Of a DNA stretch of 64,000 bases, positions 8,889 to 17,330 are shown one piece after another. The notes under the pieces are model-generated. The model was not told the DNA's origin and did no database searches. It worked only from the letters and a program-made list of their open reading frames with translations. Position numbers and translations under genes: made by a program. Numbering within the stretch: the first letter of the stretch is position 1; every line of letters begins with the position of its first letter. Source of the stretch: Leptospira wolbachii serovar Codice str. CDC (GTDB lineage: Bacteria; Spirochaetota; Leptospiria; Leptospirales; Leptospiraceae); the NCBI RefSeq assembly GCF_000332515.2, contig NZ_AOGZ02000014.1, forward strand, positions 1 through 64,000, given 5' to 3'.

Positions 8889-10519
8889 ATTCAAAACAAA
8901 ACAGATCTGCTTCTATTTATTTTTTTGTGATCAGAACTTGGTTTCAGTATCTCTTATTAACTAAAATCAAACGAAAGATAAAGAGCCAACCCAAATACGA
9001 AACACTCCGAATCCGGTTTTTAAAACGAAAAGGGAAAGAAACCAAAATCCTCTTCTTTCGGTTAGGTGGAGTGTATATCAAAATTGGCCAATTTGTCAGT
9101 AACTTGTTTCATGTTTTACCAGAAGAATTTCTTTGGGAACTACAAGACTTACAAGATAAAATCCCTCCAAGGAAATTTGAGGACATCGACAAACGTTGGA
9201 TTCGTGATTATGGAAAATCCATGAATGAGATTTTTACTGATTTGGACAAAACCTCCTATGCCAGTGCGTCAACCGCCCAAGTTCATATTGGTTACTACAA
9301 AGAGAAAAAAGTCGCAATCAAAACTCTATATCCTGGAATTGAAGAAGACGCCATCAGGGATTTAAAAACCATCTCAAGAGTACTTTGGATGATCGATCGT
9401 TTCGTATTTAAAATTTCTGCTAAAGAAGTGAATGAACAATTGCATTCCATGATTCGTGCAGAACTTGACCTTCGAAGTGAATTAAAAAATTTAAAGTATA
9501 CCAAACAACTATTTGCTTTAGAAAAAGATTTTCATTTTCCAAATCCCATTGATGAACTTTGTAATAAACATACTTTAGTTACAGAATTTGTAGAAGGGAA
9601 AAAAATTTATGAATTGGATGTCTTGGATTCTCACACAAAGAAAAATCCGAATTTAGAAAAACTGGTTCGTGCTTATATCTTGATGATTTTCGAATACCGC
9701 TTCTTTCATGCAGACCCCCATCCTGGAAATTTAATTTTTATGGAAACAGGGGAACTTTGTTTTATTGATTTTGGTGCCGTCCAATCCATCTCTGAAGAAG
9801 AAACTCGCATTTTAGAACGAATTCTGATTGGTGCTATGCGAAAAGACTACCATCTCATCACAGAATCTTTATTTGAACTAGGAGCCGTAACCGAATCCTT
9901 ATCTAAGGAAGAACTAATCCAAATTGTGAAATATTCTCTAGAGAAACTAAATCGAATTTTAGATTCCACTGACCATTTTCGGAATATTGGTTTGGATACA
10001 CTTCGTCCTGCCGAAGACCTTCGATTTTTAAAAGAAATCCAAGTGAGTTTAAAACGCCTTCTTTCAAGCCTAAAACTTCCACCCAATTTTCTTAGTCTTC
10101 ACCGTGTTCTTGCATTGTTACTTGGTAACTCATCTTATTTGGACCCAACAAGGTCTATGATCGATTATGCCGAAAAACCTTTTTCACAAATCGTTTTGAA
10201 AGGAAGTTCCTTAAAAAAACTTTGGAAGGATGAAGGAGAAGAATTCATCACGAGCCTCTTTTCCTTACCTAAAGAGCTGAACGAATTTCTATACAAATGG
10301 AACCGAGGAGAGTTCCAAACCCCCGATTCGACAAGAAAAGAGGAGTTACGTCTGAAAGAGATTTTTACCTTTGGAGGTCTCGGTTCGATATTTTTCTTTT
10401 TCGGAATGTATTATTCGGAAAAATTATGGAAAGAACCAAGCATATTATTTTATATACTATCAGGACTTAGTTTTTGGTCATTAGCCAAATCTAGTCTAAG
10501 TTATTGGAAACAAAAATAA
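8885..10519 (+). CDS. UbiB/AarF/ABC1-family atypical kinase
   Basis: Member of the membrane-associated ABC1/UbiB protein-kinase-like family, linked elsewhere to quinone synthesis and lipid homeostasis. Family marks are the KxGQ motif (residues 66-69), the Ala-rich ASASTAQVH loop replacing the usual Gly loop (about 126-134), the ATP-site Lys146, and FHADPHPGNL with the metal-binding FIDFG. The last 60 residues hold two hydrophobic segments, typical of the family's membrane anchor. 544 residues. Its own substrate is unknown. It sits between an oxidoreductase and lspA in one transcription unit. Confidence 0.9.
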   Translation: MNSKQNRSASIYFFVIRTWFQYLLLTKIKRKIKSQPKYETLRIRFLKRKGKETKILFFRLGGVYIKIGQFVSNLFHVLPEEFLWELQDLQDKIPPRKFEDIDKRWIRDYGKSMNEIFTDLDKTSYASASTAQVHIGYYKEKKVAIKTLYPGIEEDAIRDLKTISRVLWMIDRFVFKISAKEVNEQLHSMIRAELDLRSELKNLKYTKQLFALEKDFHFPNPIDELCNKHTLVTEFVEGKKIYELDVLDSHTKKNPNLEKLVRAYILMIFEYRFFHADPHPGNLIFMETGELCFIDFGAVQSISEEETRILERILIGAMRKDYHLITESLFELGAVTESLSKEELIQIVKYSLEKLNRILDSTDHFRNIGLDTLRPAEDLRFLKEIQVSLKRLLSSLKLPPNFLSLHRVLALLLGNSSYLDPTRSMIDYAEKPFSQIVLKGSSLKKLWKDEGEEFITSLFSLPKELNEFLYKWNRGEFQTPDSTRKEELRLKEIFTFGGLGSIFFFFGMYYSEKLWKEPSILFYILSGLSFWSLAKSSLSYWKQK

Positions 10520-10537
10520 ACGGATCATCTCTAATTT

Positions 10538-11098
10538 ATGAATCTACCTAAACCCCCTTTTTTTTCGGTCTTTAAACCAGGATACCTTGCTTTTGTTGCG
10601 TTTGGACTTTTTTTAGATTTAGCATCCAAATATATCATCATAACAAAAATGTTAGCTCACGAAAGTATCCCCGTGTTAGGTGATTTTTTCAGATTGTCAT
10701 TAACTTTTAATACTGGTTTTGTTTTTGGTCTATTCCAAGACAATGCCCTTCCTTCATTATTTGCGACAGGATTTGCTATTGTATTCTTAATTTTCTACCG
10801 TTGGCAAAATGCCGATTTAGGAAATGCTTGGGGTTGGAACTTTGTAATGGCGGGAGCTTTTGGAAACTTTTCCGATAAATTCTTTGTAAAGATTCCAGGT
10901 GTTGGATTTCGATTTGGATTCAGCCCTGAAAAACCAGGTATCGAATATATTGGGGTAGTAGACTTTTTAGACTTCGAATGGCCCGATTTTTTACTTTTTG
11001 ACCGATGGCCTGCCTTCAACGTTGCAGATTCTTGTGTTTCGATCGGAATCGTCATTCTCCTTCTTACCATGGATTGGAAAGAAATAGATAAAAAATAA
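10538..11098 (+). CDS. lspA: Lipoprotein signal peptidase (signal peptidase II)
   Basis: Aspartyl membrane protease that removes signal peptides from diacylglyceryl-modified prolipoproteins. Four hydrophobic segments are visible. The two catalytic Asp are kept: Asp142 in VVDFLDF and Asp164 in [11 protein letters not shown]. The Asn-Gly motif appears as FNTGFVFG. The usual GGAxGNxxDR loop is [11 protein letters not shown], with Lys for Arg, and the segment between it and the first Asp (residues 117-140) is longer than usual. 186 residues. The many lipobox proteins in this window would be its substrates. Confidence 0.92.
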   Translation: MNLPKPPFFSVFKPGYLAFVAFGLFLDLASKYIIITKMLAHESIPVLGDFFRLSLTFNTGFVFGLFQDNALPSLFATGFAIVFLIFYRWQNADLGNAWGWNFVMAGAFGNFSDKFFVKIPGVGFRFGFSPEKPGIEYIGVVDFLDFEWPDFLLFDRWPAFNVADSCVSIGIVILLLTMDWKEIDKK

Positions 11099-11126
11099 AA
11101 TTTTAAGACACTGCGATTATAGAAAA

Positions 11127-11173
11127 ACAAACTGAGTGGGGGTCATTTTTAAAAAAGATCCCCGATTGTTTGT
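11127..11173. terminator. Imperfect hairpin between convergent lspA and the nitrilase-like gene
   Basis: Outer arms ACAAAC (11127-11132) and GTTTGT (11168-11173) enclose a second stem, GGGG/CCCC with flanking T and A tracts. The structure has internal mismatches but lies exactly between two convergent stop codons, as expected of a bidirectional terminator. Confidence 0.4.
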
Positions 11174-11175
11174 AT

Positions 11176-11886
11176 TTATAACAAATAACTTCTCATTACA
11201 TTCACAGACAAAGTTTTAAACACATCTTTGTCTTCTTCTGCTTTTCCCACTTTCCAATTAATTCCAGAAGGGGATGCATACAGACTTCGAGCAGGTTTGC
11301 CGTCCGATGGTCCACAAACACGGATTAAATGGACAGATTTTTCTTTCGCAAGCGATTCAAAATATGTAAGATCTTCCTCGTAAGAGCGTTTTTCATCAGC
11401 GTAAGACAAATAAAATATAATCTCGATATCTTCTTTTTTAAACTCTTTCCAGATGGATTCATTTTCTAAATCTTCACCGACAAGAAGTCCAAAACGAAGT
11501 CCTCCCATAATAAAGATAGATTCTGTTTTTCCTGGAACCACACCAGGTTCTTTCGAGGCAGAAGGAGATTTTTTTTCATAAAAATCAACTAAAACCAAAG
11601 ATTGAACAATGGGAAGAGCTGAAACTAAATGCCCGTCTTCATTTTTTCGATAATGGCTACCACCGAGGATAACACCTGGAAAAGTTTCTGAAATTTCCAA
11701 TAAATGGTCTTGGTATTCTTTTTCATGTTTGGCTGCATCCTGAGGAGATTCGCTTTGGAAAAGATGAGGAAAACCTTCCGGTAAAATTAAAAAATGAGCC
11801 TTACTTTGTTGGATTCTAGAAATTTCATCAGAGCTTATGCGTTTGTGTAAGTTCTTTTGGTAGATTGCGATTTTGATAACTGCCAT
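11176..11886 (-). CDS. Nitrilase-fold (carbon-nitrogen hydrolase) protein lacking the catalytic Cys
   Basis: The fold is recognisable: an N-terminal beta-strand region, Glu37 in LPEGFP, Lys105/106 in FYEKKSP, and the RFGLLVGEDLENESIW segment. In active nitrilases that last segment reads roughly RxGxxICYD, with the Cys nucleophile. Here the aligned position is Gly137 (G-E-D), so the Glu-Lys-Cys triad is incomplete. It is probably not a normal amidase; a binding or scaffold role is inferred. 236 residues, shorter than most members (260-300). The start overlaps the stop of the upstream 639-residue gene (TAATG), which implies coupled translation and a joint function. Confidence 0.75.
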   Translation of the reverse strand: MAVIKIAIYQKNLHKRISSDEISRIQQSKAHFLILPEGFPHLFQSESPQDAAKHEKEYQDHLLEISETFPGVILGGSHYRKNEDGHLVSALPIVQSLVLVDFYEKKSPSASKEPGVVPGKTESIFIMGGLRFGLLVGEDLENESIWKEFKKEDIEIIFYLSYADEKRSYEEDLTYFESLAKEKSVHLIRVCGPSDGKPARSLYASPSGINWKVGKAEEDKDVFKTLSVNVMRSYLL

Positions 11887-13805
11887 TAAAAAGGATTCCC
11901 GCTTGGTAATATGTCATCATCCAAAGGATCATCCGAACTGTCATTTTCTTCATCAGAAGAATCCTCTGCCGAATCCTTCGTTTCTAAATCATTATTTGTT
12001 TTCGGTGCTGGTGATTGATTCGATTGTTCTGTCGTCTCTTTGTCTAAATCGGCAAACTCTGTTTCAGTAGATTCGCCACTAGCATTACCCAATTCTACTC
12101 CAAAGGAAGATTTCATTTGTTCTGGAGTGAGTTCGACAAGCCCACCGAATAAGTCTCCTGTTTCCAGGCGCTCATACAAAGCCATTAGGTAACAATAGGC
12201 CTCCATAATACATTGTTTTACTGGTTTTTTGTTGAGTCGTTTACGAGACTCCATAGAATCCAAAGTTAAAACGTCATTCATGTTTGCGACGATTTCCTTT
12301 TTACTTTTCATGTCCTTAATGAGAACAAGAAGAGAATCTCTTGATTTTAAACTAAATTCTTTGATGGCCATCCTAACTGTTCTGGATTGACCTGTCCGTT
12401 TTTGTTCAATCCCTGTTAGCTTTTTGGAAGCTTCTATGTAATTAGCACCGGGATTTGCTTTGTGTTTTTCTAATTCTCTTACAATGTCGTTATAAATACG
12501 GAATTGGTCGATGATGGTTCTTGTACCTTCATAAATATCCAACATTTTTTGACGATAATCCACCTTGACTCCGTTAACCGAACCAGGTTTGATATCGATT
12601 TTTTTTGTAGTCATTACAAAAGAATACTCATCATCAAATTCAAAAAAATAAAACAAGGCAAGTAGAGCTTTGTCTGAATCGGGTATATGACTATACTCAT
12701 TTTTCGGATCAAATTTTTTACGGAGTTTCGGCAAGGAATACATCTGCATCAAACGAAGACCATAGGCTTGTTCTTTGGAAAGAGGGACTTCTTCTTCCGT
12801 ATCCTCCTTCTTTGATTCTTCGTCTTTTTTGTCGTCTTTGGTTTCTACTTGTTTCCCGCCAGGAACATTTTCCCCTGACTTTCTTTGTCCAGGTCGATCT
12901 TCCGGTAGAATACCCAAAAGATTTTCCATATAACGAGAAATTAGTGGTATATTTTTATTTTCTGCCCTTAAGACAACAAGGTAAAGTCTATCAAAAAAAC
13001 CTTCAAAGAGAGTATCAATTTCTTGTGTTACCTTTCTTTTTTTATTAGCATAAATCATAGAAGGTTTCCCTTCTAATTTTTGTAACTCATCATAAGCTTG
13101 TACAAAAGATTTTTTTAAGGTCTCTTGGTAAGGATATAAAATGTACATCCTTTTAAAGAGAGCATAAATCGGGTTTTTGACTCGTTCTATGGCAACAGGG
13201 GATTCTGGTGCTACCATGATGGGGTCAGTAATGTCTGTTAGTTCAGGACCATTATAAAGTTTTTGGCCCATGGCAAGTAATTCAACAAGTAACGGATTGA
13301 TTTTATCTAAGGCTTTACTGAGTTGGGGGGAATATTGTTGATTGGCTAAAAGTTCATTCCCGCTATACTGAAGTTCAATTAATGATTGTTTGGCGCGCAT
13401 GCTAAAGTCATGCATAAATTTTGGAGTGAGATCACTAGTTCCAAAAGGGGTGACACGGGCAAGCCAACATTTAAGTTTAATTCCAAACCTGGCAGAGAAA
13501 CTACTAATTTCTTTTTCGTATTGGGCTTTAGAATCTGCCTGTGATTTAGCATTTCCAGAATCGGATTTGTTTTGGTTTCCACCACGGCTTCCCGATCGGC
13601 TATCATCACCACTACCACGGGAAACAGTGCTTTGACGAACCTTTGGCTCCGGGCGGTTCTTCTTTGTGTCGTCTTCTTTCTGCGGTTGTTTTTCTTTTAC
13701 AATTTCCCCACCAGCACTGACAAACTTATTGAACATATCCTTTCTTGCAGAATCATCCAGTTTCCCTACGCCAATTGCCCGTTTCGTATTATCAAAATCG
13801 CCCAT
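11886..13805 (-). CDS. Large charged protein with low-complexity tails, function unknown
   Basis: 639 residues, not recognised with confidence; spirochaete-type hypothetical. Residues about 35-95 are a Lys/Asp/Ser/Gly/Gln-rich disordered stretch. A structured helical region covers roughly 96-310. A second charged linker (KDDKKDEESKKEDTEEE) follows, then a further helical domain of about 230 residues, and the last 60 residues are Asp/Glu/Ser-rich with a PLDDDILPSGNPF end. No signal peptide or membrane segment, so cytoplasmic. It is the first gene of a two-gene unit with the nitrilase-fold protein and is divergent, by 115 bases, from the MoxR-VWA pair. It may be a scaffold, but that is inference. 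Confidence 0.8.
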   Translation of the reverse strand: MGDFDNTKRAIGVGKLDDSARKDMFNKFVSAGGEIVKEKQPQKEDDTKKNRPEPKVRQSTVSRGSGDDSRSGSRGGNQNKSDSGNAKSQADSKAQYEKEISSFSARFGIKLKCWLARVTPFGTSDLTPKFMHDFSMRAKQSLIELQYSGNELLANQQYSPQLSKALDKINPLLVELLAMGQKLYNGPELTDITDPIMVAPESPVAIERVKNPIYALFKRMYILYPYQETLKKSFVQAYDELQKLEGKPSMIYANKKRKVTQEIDTLFEGFFDRLYLVVLRAENKNIPLISRYMENLLGILPEDRPGQRKSGENVPGGKQVETKDDKKDEESKKEDTEEEVPLSKEQAYGLRLMQMYSLPKLRKKFDPKNEYSHIPDSDKALLALFYFFEFDDEYSFVMTTKKIDIKPGSVNGVKVDYRQKMLDIYEGTRTIIDQFRIYNDIVRELEKHKANPGANYIEASKKLTGIEQKRTGQSRTVRMAIKEFSLKSRDSLLVLIKDMKSKKEIVANMNDVLTLDSMESRKRLNKKPVKQCIMEAYCYLMALYERLETGDLFGGLVELTPEQMKSSFGVELGNASGESTETEFADLDKETTEQSNQSPAPKTNNDLETKDSAEDSSDEENDSSDDPLDDDILPSGNPF

Positions 13806-13920
13806 AATTTACTATCGTTCCAAATCCTCAATATGGGAATTCAATTTCTTACAAAAAGCAATTTTTAGTGGATTCCCCCGTTTTTCTGAAAAGATTGGAG
13901 TCCAAAAGGTAGATTACACC

Positions 13921-14709
13921 ATGGCTGATTACATCCTGTCCGACGATCTGAAAGAAGCGGTCCTAGTGGCAGAAATTACGAAAAGACCTCTCCTTCTGAA
14001 AGGGGAACCTGGGACTGGGAAAACTCTCCTTGCCAGTTTCCTTGCGGAAACAAAGGAGCTTCCCTTTTACCGGTGGCATATTAAATCCACCAGCTTGGCC
14101 AAGGAAGGTTTGTACTTCTATGATGCCGTGTCCCGCTTGAATGATTCTAGGTTTCCCGAAGAGGAAGCCATGCTCCGGGTTCGGGACGTGAAAAACTACA
14201 TCCGGCTGGGTGCCCTCGGGGAAGCCTTTGCCCAAACCAATAAAGCAGTGGTCCTCATTGACGAAATTGATAAGGCGGACATCGAATTTCCGAACGATTT
14301 ACTTTTGGAATTAGATAAAATGGAATTTTTCATCCCGGAAACGAAAGAACATATCATCGCCAAAGAAAGGCCGATTGTTATCATCACCTCCAATAACGAA
14401 AAAGAACTTCCCGATGCGTTCCTTAGACGTTGTATTTTTCATTACATTGAATTTCCGAAACGAGAGGCGATGAAAGAAATTATCAAAGCGCATTACCCTT
14501 CCATCCAAACGGAGTTCATGGAAAAAGCCTTGGCAATGTTCTATTCCATTCGCAAAATTGAAAGCCTTAGAAAAAAACCTTCTACAAGCGAACTTTTGGA
14601 TTGGATTCAGGTTTTGTTAGTATCCGGAGAGACTTTGGAATCCAGTAGAATCCCTTTTGCGGGAACTCTATTCAAATCAGAAGACGACTATAGAGTTTAT
14701 TTGAACTAA
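13921..14709 (+). CDS. MoxR-type AAA+ ATPase
   Basis: AAA+ ATPase of the MoxR/CoxD group, which act as chaperones that remodel or activate partner proteins together with VWA proteins. Walker A is GEPGTGKT (residues 28-35), Walker B is VVLIDEID with Asp114/Glu115, sensor 1 is IITSNNEKELPDAFLRR including the arginine finger region, and a C-terminal lid follows. An upstream in-frame extension to 13666 exists, but it runs through the promoter region shared with the divergent gene and has no family similarity, so the start at 13921 (MADYILSDDL) is chosen; this gives 262 residues, the expected size. The VWA partner gene starts one base after its stop. Confidence 0.9.
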   Translation: MADYILSDDLKEAVLVAEITKRPLLLKGEPGTGKTLLASFLAETKELPFYRWHIKSTSLAKEGLYFYDAVSRLNDSRFPEEEAMLRVRDVKNYIRLGALGEAFAQTNKAVVLIDEIDKADIEFPNDLLLELDKMEFFIPETKEHIIAKERPIVIITSNNEKELPDAFLRRCIFHYIEFPKREAMKEIIKAHYPSIQTEFMEKALAMFYSIRKIESLRKKPSTSELLDWIQVLLVSGETLESSRIPFAGTLFKSEDDYRVYLN

Positions 14710-14710
14710 T

Positions 14711-15913
14711 ATGTTTTTGGATTTTTTTTACAATCTGCGAGGAGAGTCTGTCCCTTGTTCTACGGGAGAGTTAATTGCATTTCTTGCAAGCCTGAGGAAA
14801 CTTACCGATCCATCCGGTTACATGAACTTGGACCAACTTTACCGGGTTGGCAGACTTAACTTTGCCAAAGATCTAAAATTCTATGATAGTTATGATCTTG
14901 CCTTTGCCAAAACCTTTGGGAGCTGGAAGGAACAAAGAATTCAATTTAGAGATACTCTCTTTGAATGGTTGGAAGAAAATATTTCGAAACACTTAAGTGA
15001 TTCCGAAAAATTAAATGCCCCTAACTTGAGTTTGGAAGAAGTTATTGAAGAATTAAAAAAACGTTTAGCCGAACAAAAAGAACGCCACGATGGTGGTAAC
15101 AAATGGATTGGAACTTCGGGAACCTCTCCCTTTGGGAATTCCGGATTTAATCCCAATGGAATCTCCATCGGCGGAAATACAGAAGGTGAGGGAAGTCGTT
15201 CCGGTGTGAGTTTGTGGAACGAAAGAAAGTACAAAGCCTACCGGGAAGATGAAATCCTAGACACAAGATCTATCCAACTTGCCTTAAAGGAACTTAGGTT
15301 CTTAAAAAAAGAAGGAAGGAGAGAACTCCACGTAGACAAAACCATCGATAGAACCTGTGAAAATGGGGGTGAGATTGAACTTGTGGAAGAGAGAGAGCGA
15401 AAAAATTCGCTTCGCCTTGTACTCATTATGGACATTGGAGGAAGTATGACTCCTCATTCTGACAGGGTAAGTAAACTTTTTAGTGCCAGTAGGGGACTGT
15501 ATCATTTCAAAGAAGTTCACAACTATTTTTTCCATAACATCTTTCATGAATATCTATATGCAAACCATGAGTTCCAAACCAAAATCTCTCTCAAACAATT
15601 TGAGGAAAAATTTCGCAAAAACACAAAACTAATTTTTGTAGGTGATGCTTATATGGCGCCTTACGAACTTATGGGAACACCTTACAATCCTTATGCGTAT
15701 CACAGTTCTAGTTCTGAAGAAAAACAAAGAAAGGCAAAAAGTGGACTCGAATCCTTAAAAGAACTCGTAGGATATTTTCCGGAATCAGTTTGGCTGAATC
15801 CAGAACCAAAACGTTTTTGGGGAGCACCCACGATCGAAGCAATTGAAGATGTTGTTCCTATGTTTCCTTTAACGATTGACGGTTTACGGAAGGCAGTAAA
15901 AAGATTAGTTTAA
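14711..15913 (+). CDS. CoxE-like VWA-domain protein, partner of MoxR ATPase
   Basis: 400 residues. An N-terminal helical domain (1-130) is followed by a Gly/Asn/Ser-rich linker around 135-175 and a von Willebrand factor A domain. The MIDAS metal site begins DIGGSM at Asp241, a DxGxS variant, and further MIDAS residues are expected in the later IFVGDAYMAPYEL stretch. MoxR-VWA pairs elsewhere insert metals or assemble complexes (CoxD/CoxE, NorQ/NorD, RavA/ViaA). No target enzyme such as CO dehydrogenase is encoded nearby, so the client is unknown; the divergent 639-residue protein or the following PrsW protease are guesses. No signal peptide is visible. Confidence 0.87.
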   Translation: MFLDFFYNLRGESVPCSTGELIAFLASLRKLTDPSGYMNLDQLYRVGRLNFAKDLKFYDSYDLAFAKTFGSWKEQRIQFRDTLFEWLEENISKHLSDSEKLNAPNLSLEEVIEELKKRLAEQKERHDGGNKWIGTSGTSPFGNSGFNPNGISIGGNTEGEGSRSGVSLWNERKYKAYREDEILDTRSIQLALKELRFLKKEGRRELHVDKTIDRTCENGGEIELVEERERKNSLRLVLIMDIGGSMTPHSDRVSKLFSASRGLYHFKEVHNYFFHNIFHEYLYANHEFQTKISLKQFEEKFRKNTKLIFVGDAYMAPYELMGTPYNPYAYHSSSSEEKQRKAKSGLESLKELVGYFPESVWLNPEPKRFWGAPTIEAIEDVVPMFPLTIDGLRKAVKRLV

Positions 15914-15973
15914 TCAATTTTCTTTAGCATTTCTCATTGATTTTTAGAGTTTTTTAGCCGTTAATCATACCAA

Positions 15974-17320
15974 ATGATCGCTCAAATTTCCATCCCTAGT
16001 CTGGTCATTTTTCTTATCAATTTTCTCACTTTAGGTTTTTATTATTCCTTCTATCGATTTCATTTTTACCGATTCACTGATTCCTTTTTGCAATATACTG
16101 CGTTTGCATTTTCAATTTTTAGCGCAGGAGTTGCGATTGGCCTGCAAGCGCTTCTTTTAAATTGGATTCCAAGTGGCGATCCCTTTTGGAATGCTTTTAT
16201 CCACTCTGCCTTTCTAGAAGAGTTTGCCAAACTACTGGGAATTTATTTATTTTTCCGTAAGAATCAGGATGAATTTACTGTTACCGATGGTATTTTTTAT
16301 GGACTTGTGTTAGGTGGAGGTTTTGGTTTAGTTGAAAATATTTTATATTACATCAACACGGGCCTTTGGTCACAAGTGCTTCGTTCCATCACGGCTTTAC
16401 CCATCCACATGATGAATGGTGGGCTCATTGGTGCTTACCTGATGATGTTTTTATTTCATAAAAATCCAGTTTTTAAATGGGGAAAACTATCCTTTGGATT
16501 CTTGATTTGTGTCGGAATTCATGGATTGTATAACCTTTCTTTGTTTCAAGAACAAGACTTGTTATTAATTCTTCCGATTTGTATTCTTTTCCTTTTCTTT
16601 TTATTGGAACTGACAATTGCAAAATCTAGGATCCTTGTTCCTGGACACATCCTAAAACTCTTAAATATGAGTATGGAAGAATATGAAATTTTGAGTCGTC
16701 ACAATAGGCACGAAGGTTGGATTCAAAATATTCAAAAACATATTTCTACGTCGGGTATCAAACTTTTACAATTTCCAACCTTACGTCATTCTCTACTCAC
16801 TGTTTTCTTTCTAATACCTAGTATTTTATCAGTGTATTTATTATTTAATTCCCCTGATTGGATATCTCATAAATTTCCCGATTTAGCACTTCAAGATTAT
16901 TTTGCCTTGTTTGTTATGTATCCAATGATCCTATCCCTAATGTTTTTCTTTGCCGGAATTATAAATCCATATTTTTTCCGGGACAGGATGCTTGAAGTAC
17001 CTTTATTTAGTTCCGTTGACCTACATACGACAAATGTTGAAGAAAACTCGGCAATCTTTCATATACAAGCGAATATGTTTTATATGCCAACCTCACAATT
17101 GTTTCAAGAAAATACAAAAGTGAAATTTGATCTTTGGATTGGTTTGGACTGTTTTGTTGGACTTTCAGGAACCATTCTATGGTGTAAGGAAAACGAAGAA
17201 GGAAATTGCGGTGCTATGTGTCAATTGGACCAAATTCCCTATGCTTTCTTAACCAAATGGCATTTTCTAAGACTCAAACAGAATTTCAAAAATTTATTTT
17301 TAAGAAAGTCTATTGTTTGA
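15974..17320 (+). CDS. PrsW-family intramembrane protease with extra C-terminal domain
   Basis: The first 240 residues carry about seven hydrophobic segments and the glutamic-protease motifs of the PrsW group: LEEFAK (Glu82, Glu83, Lys86), GFGLVEN (Glu121, Asn122), IHMMNGG (His145) and GIHGLYN (His183, Asn187). PrsW cleaves membrane anti-sigma factors in Bacillus, so a regulatory protease is inferred. After a cytoplasmic linker (about 220-270) come two more hydrophobic segments and a C-terminal soluble region (about 345-448). Its GTILWCKENEEGN..GAMCQL pattern resembles a PilZ-like beta-barrel, though the c-di-GMP-binding Arg motif is not evident. It lies 60 bases after the VWA gene and converges on the next gene. 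Confidence 0.78.
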   Translation: MIAQISIPSLVIFLINFLTLGFYYSFYRFHFYRFTDSFLQYTAFAFSIFSAGVAIGLQALLLNWIPSGDPFWNAFIHSAFLEEFAKLLGIYLFFRKNQDEFTVTDGIFYGLVLGGGFGLVENILYYINTGLWSQVLRSITALPIHMMNGGLIGAYLMMFLFHKNPVFKWGKLSFGFLICVGIHGLYNLSLFQEQDLLLILPICILFLFFLLELTIAKSRILVPGHILKLLNMSMEEYEILSRHNRHEGWIQNIQKHISTSGIKLLQFPTLRHSLLTVFFLIPSILSVYLLFNSPDWISHKFPDLALQDYFALFVMYPMILSLMFFFAGIINPYFFRDRMLEVPLFSSVDLHTTNVEENSAIFHIQANMFYMPTSQLFQENTKVKFDLWIGLDCFVGLSGTILWCKENEEGNCGAMCQLDQIPYAFLTKWHFLRLKQNFKNLFLRKSIV

Positions 17321-17330
17321 GTTATCAAAA

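Noticed and set aside
13666..13920. N-terminal extension of the MoxR frame (MSSSFCGCFSF...)
   Set aside because: It crosses the divergent promoter region and the start of the opposite gene, and MoxR proteins begin close to 13921.
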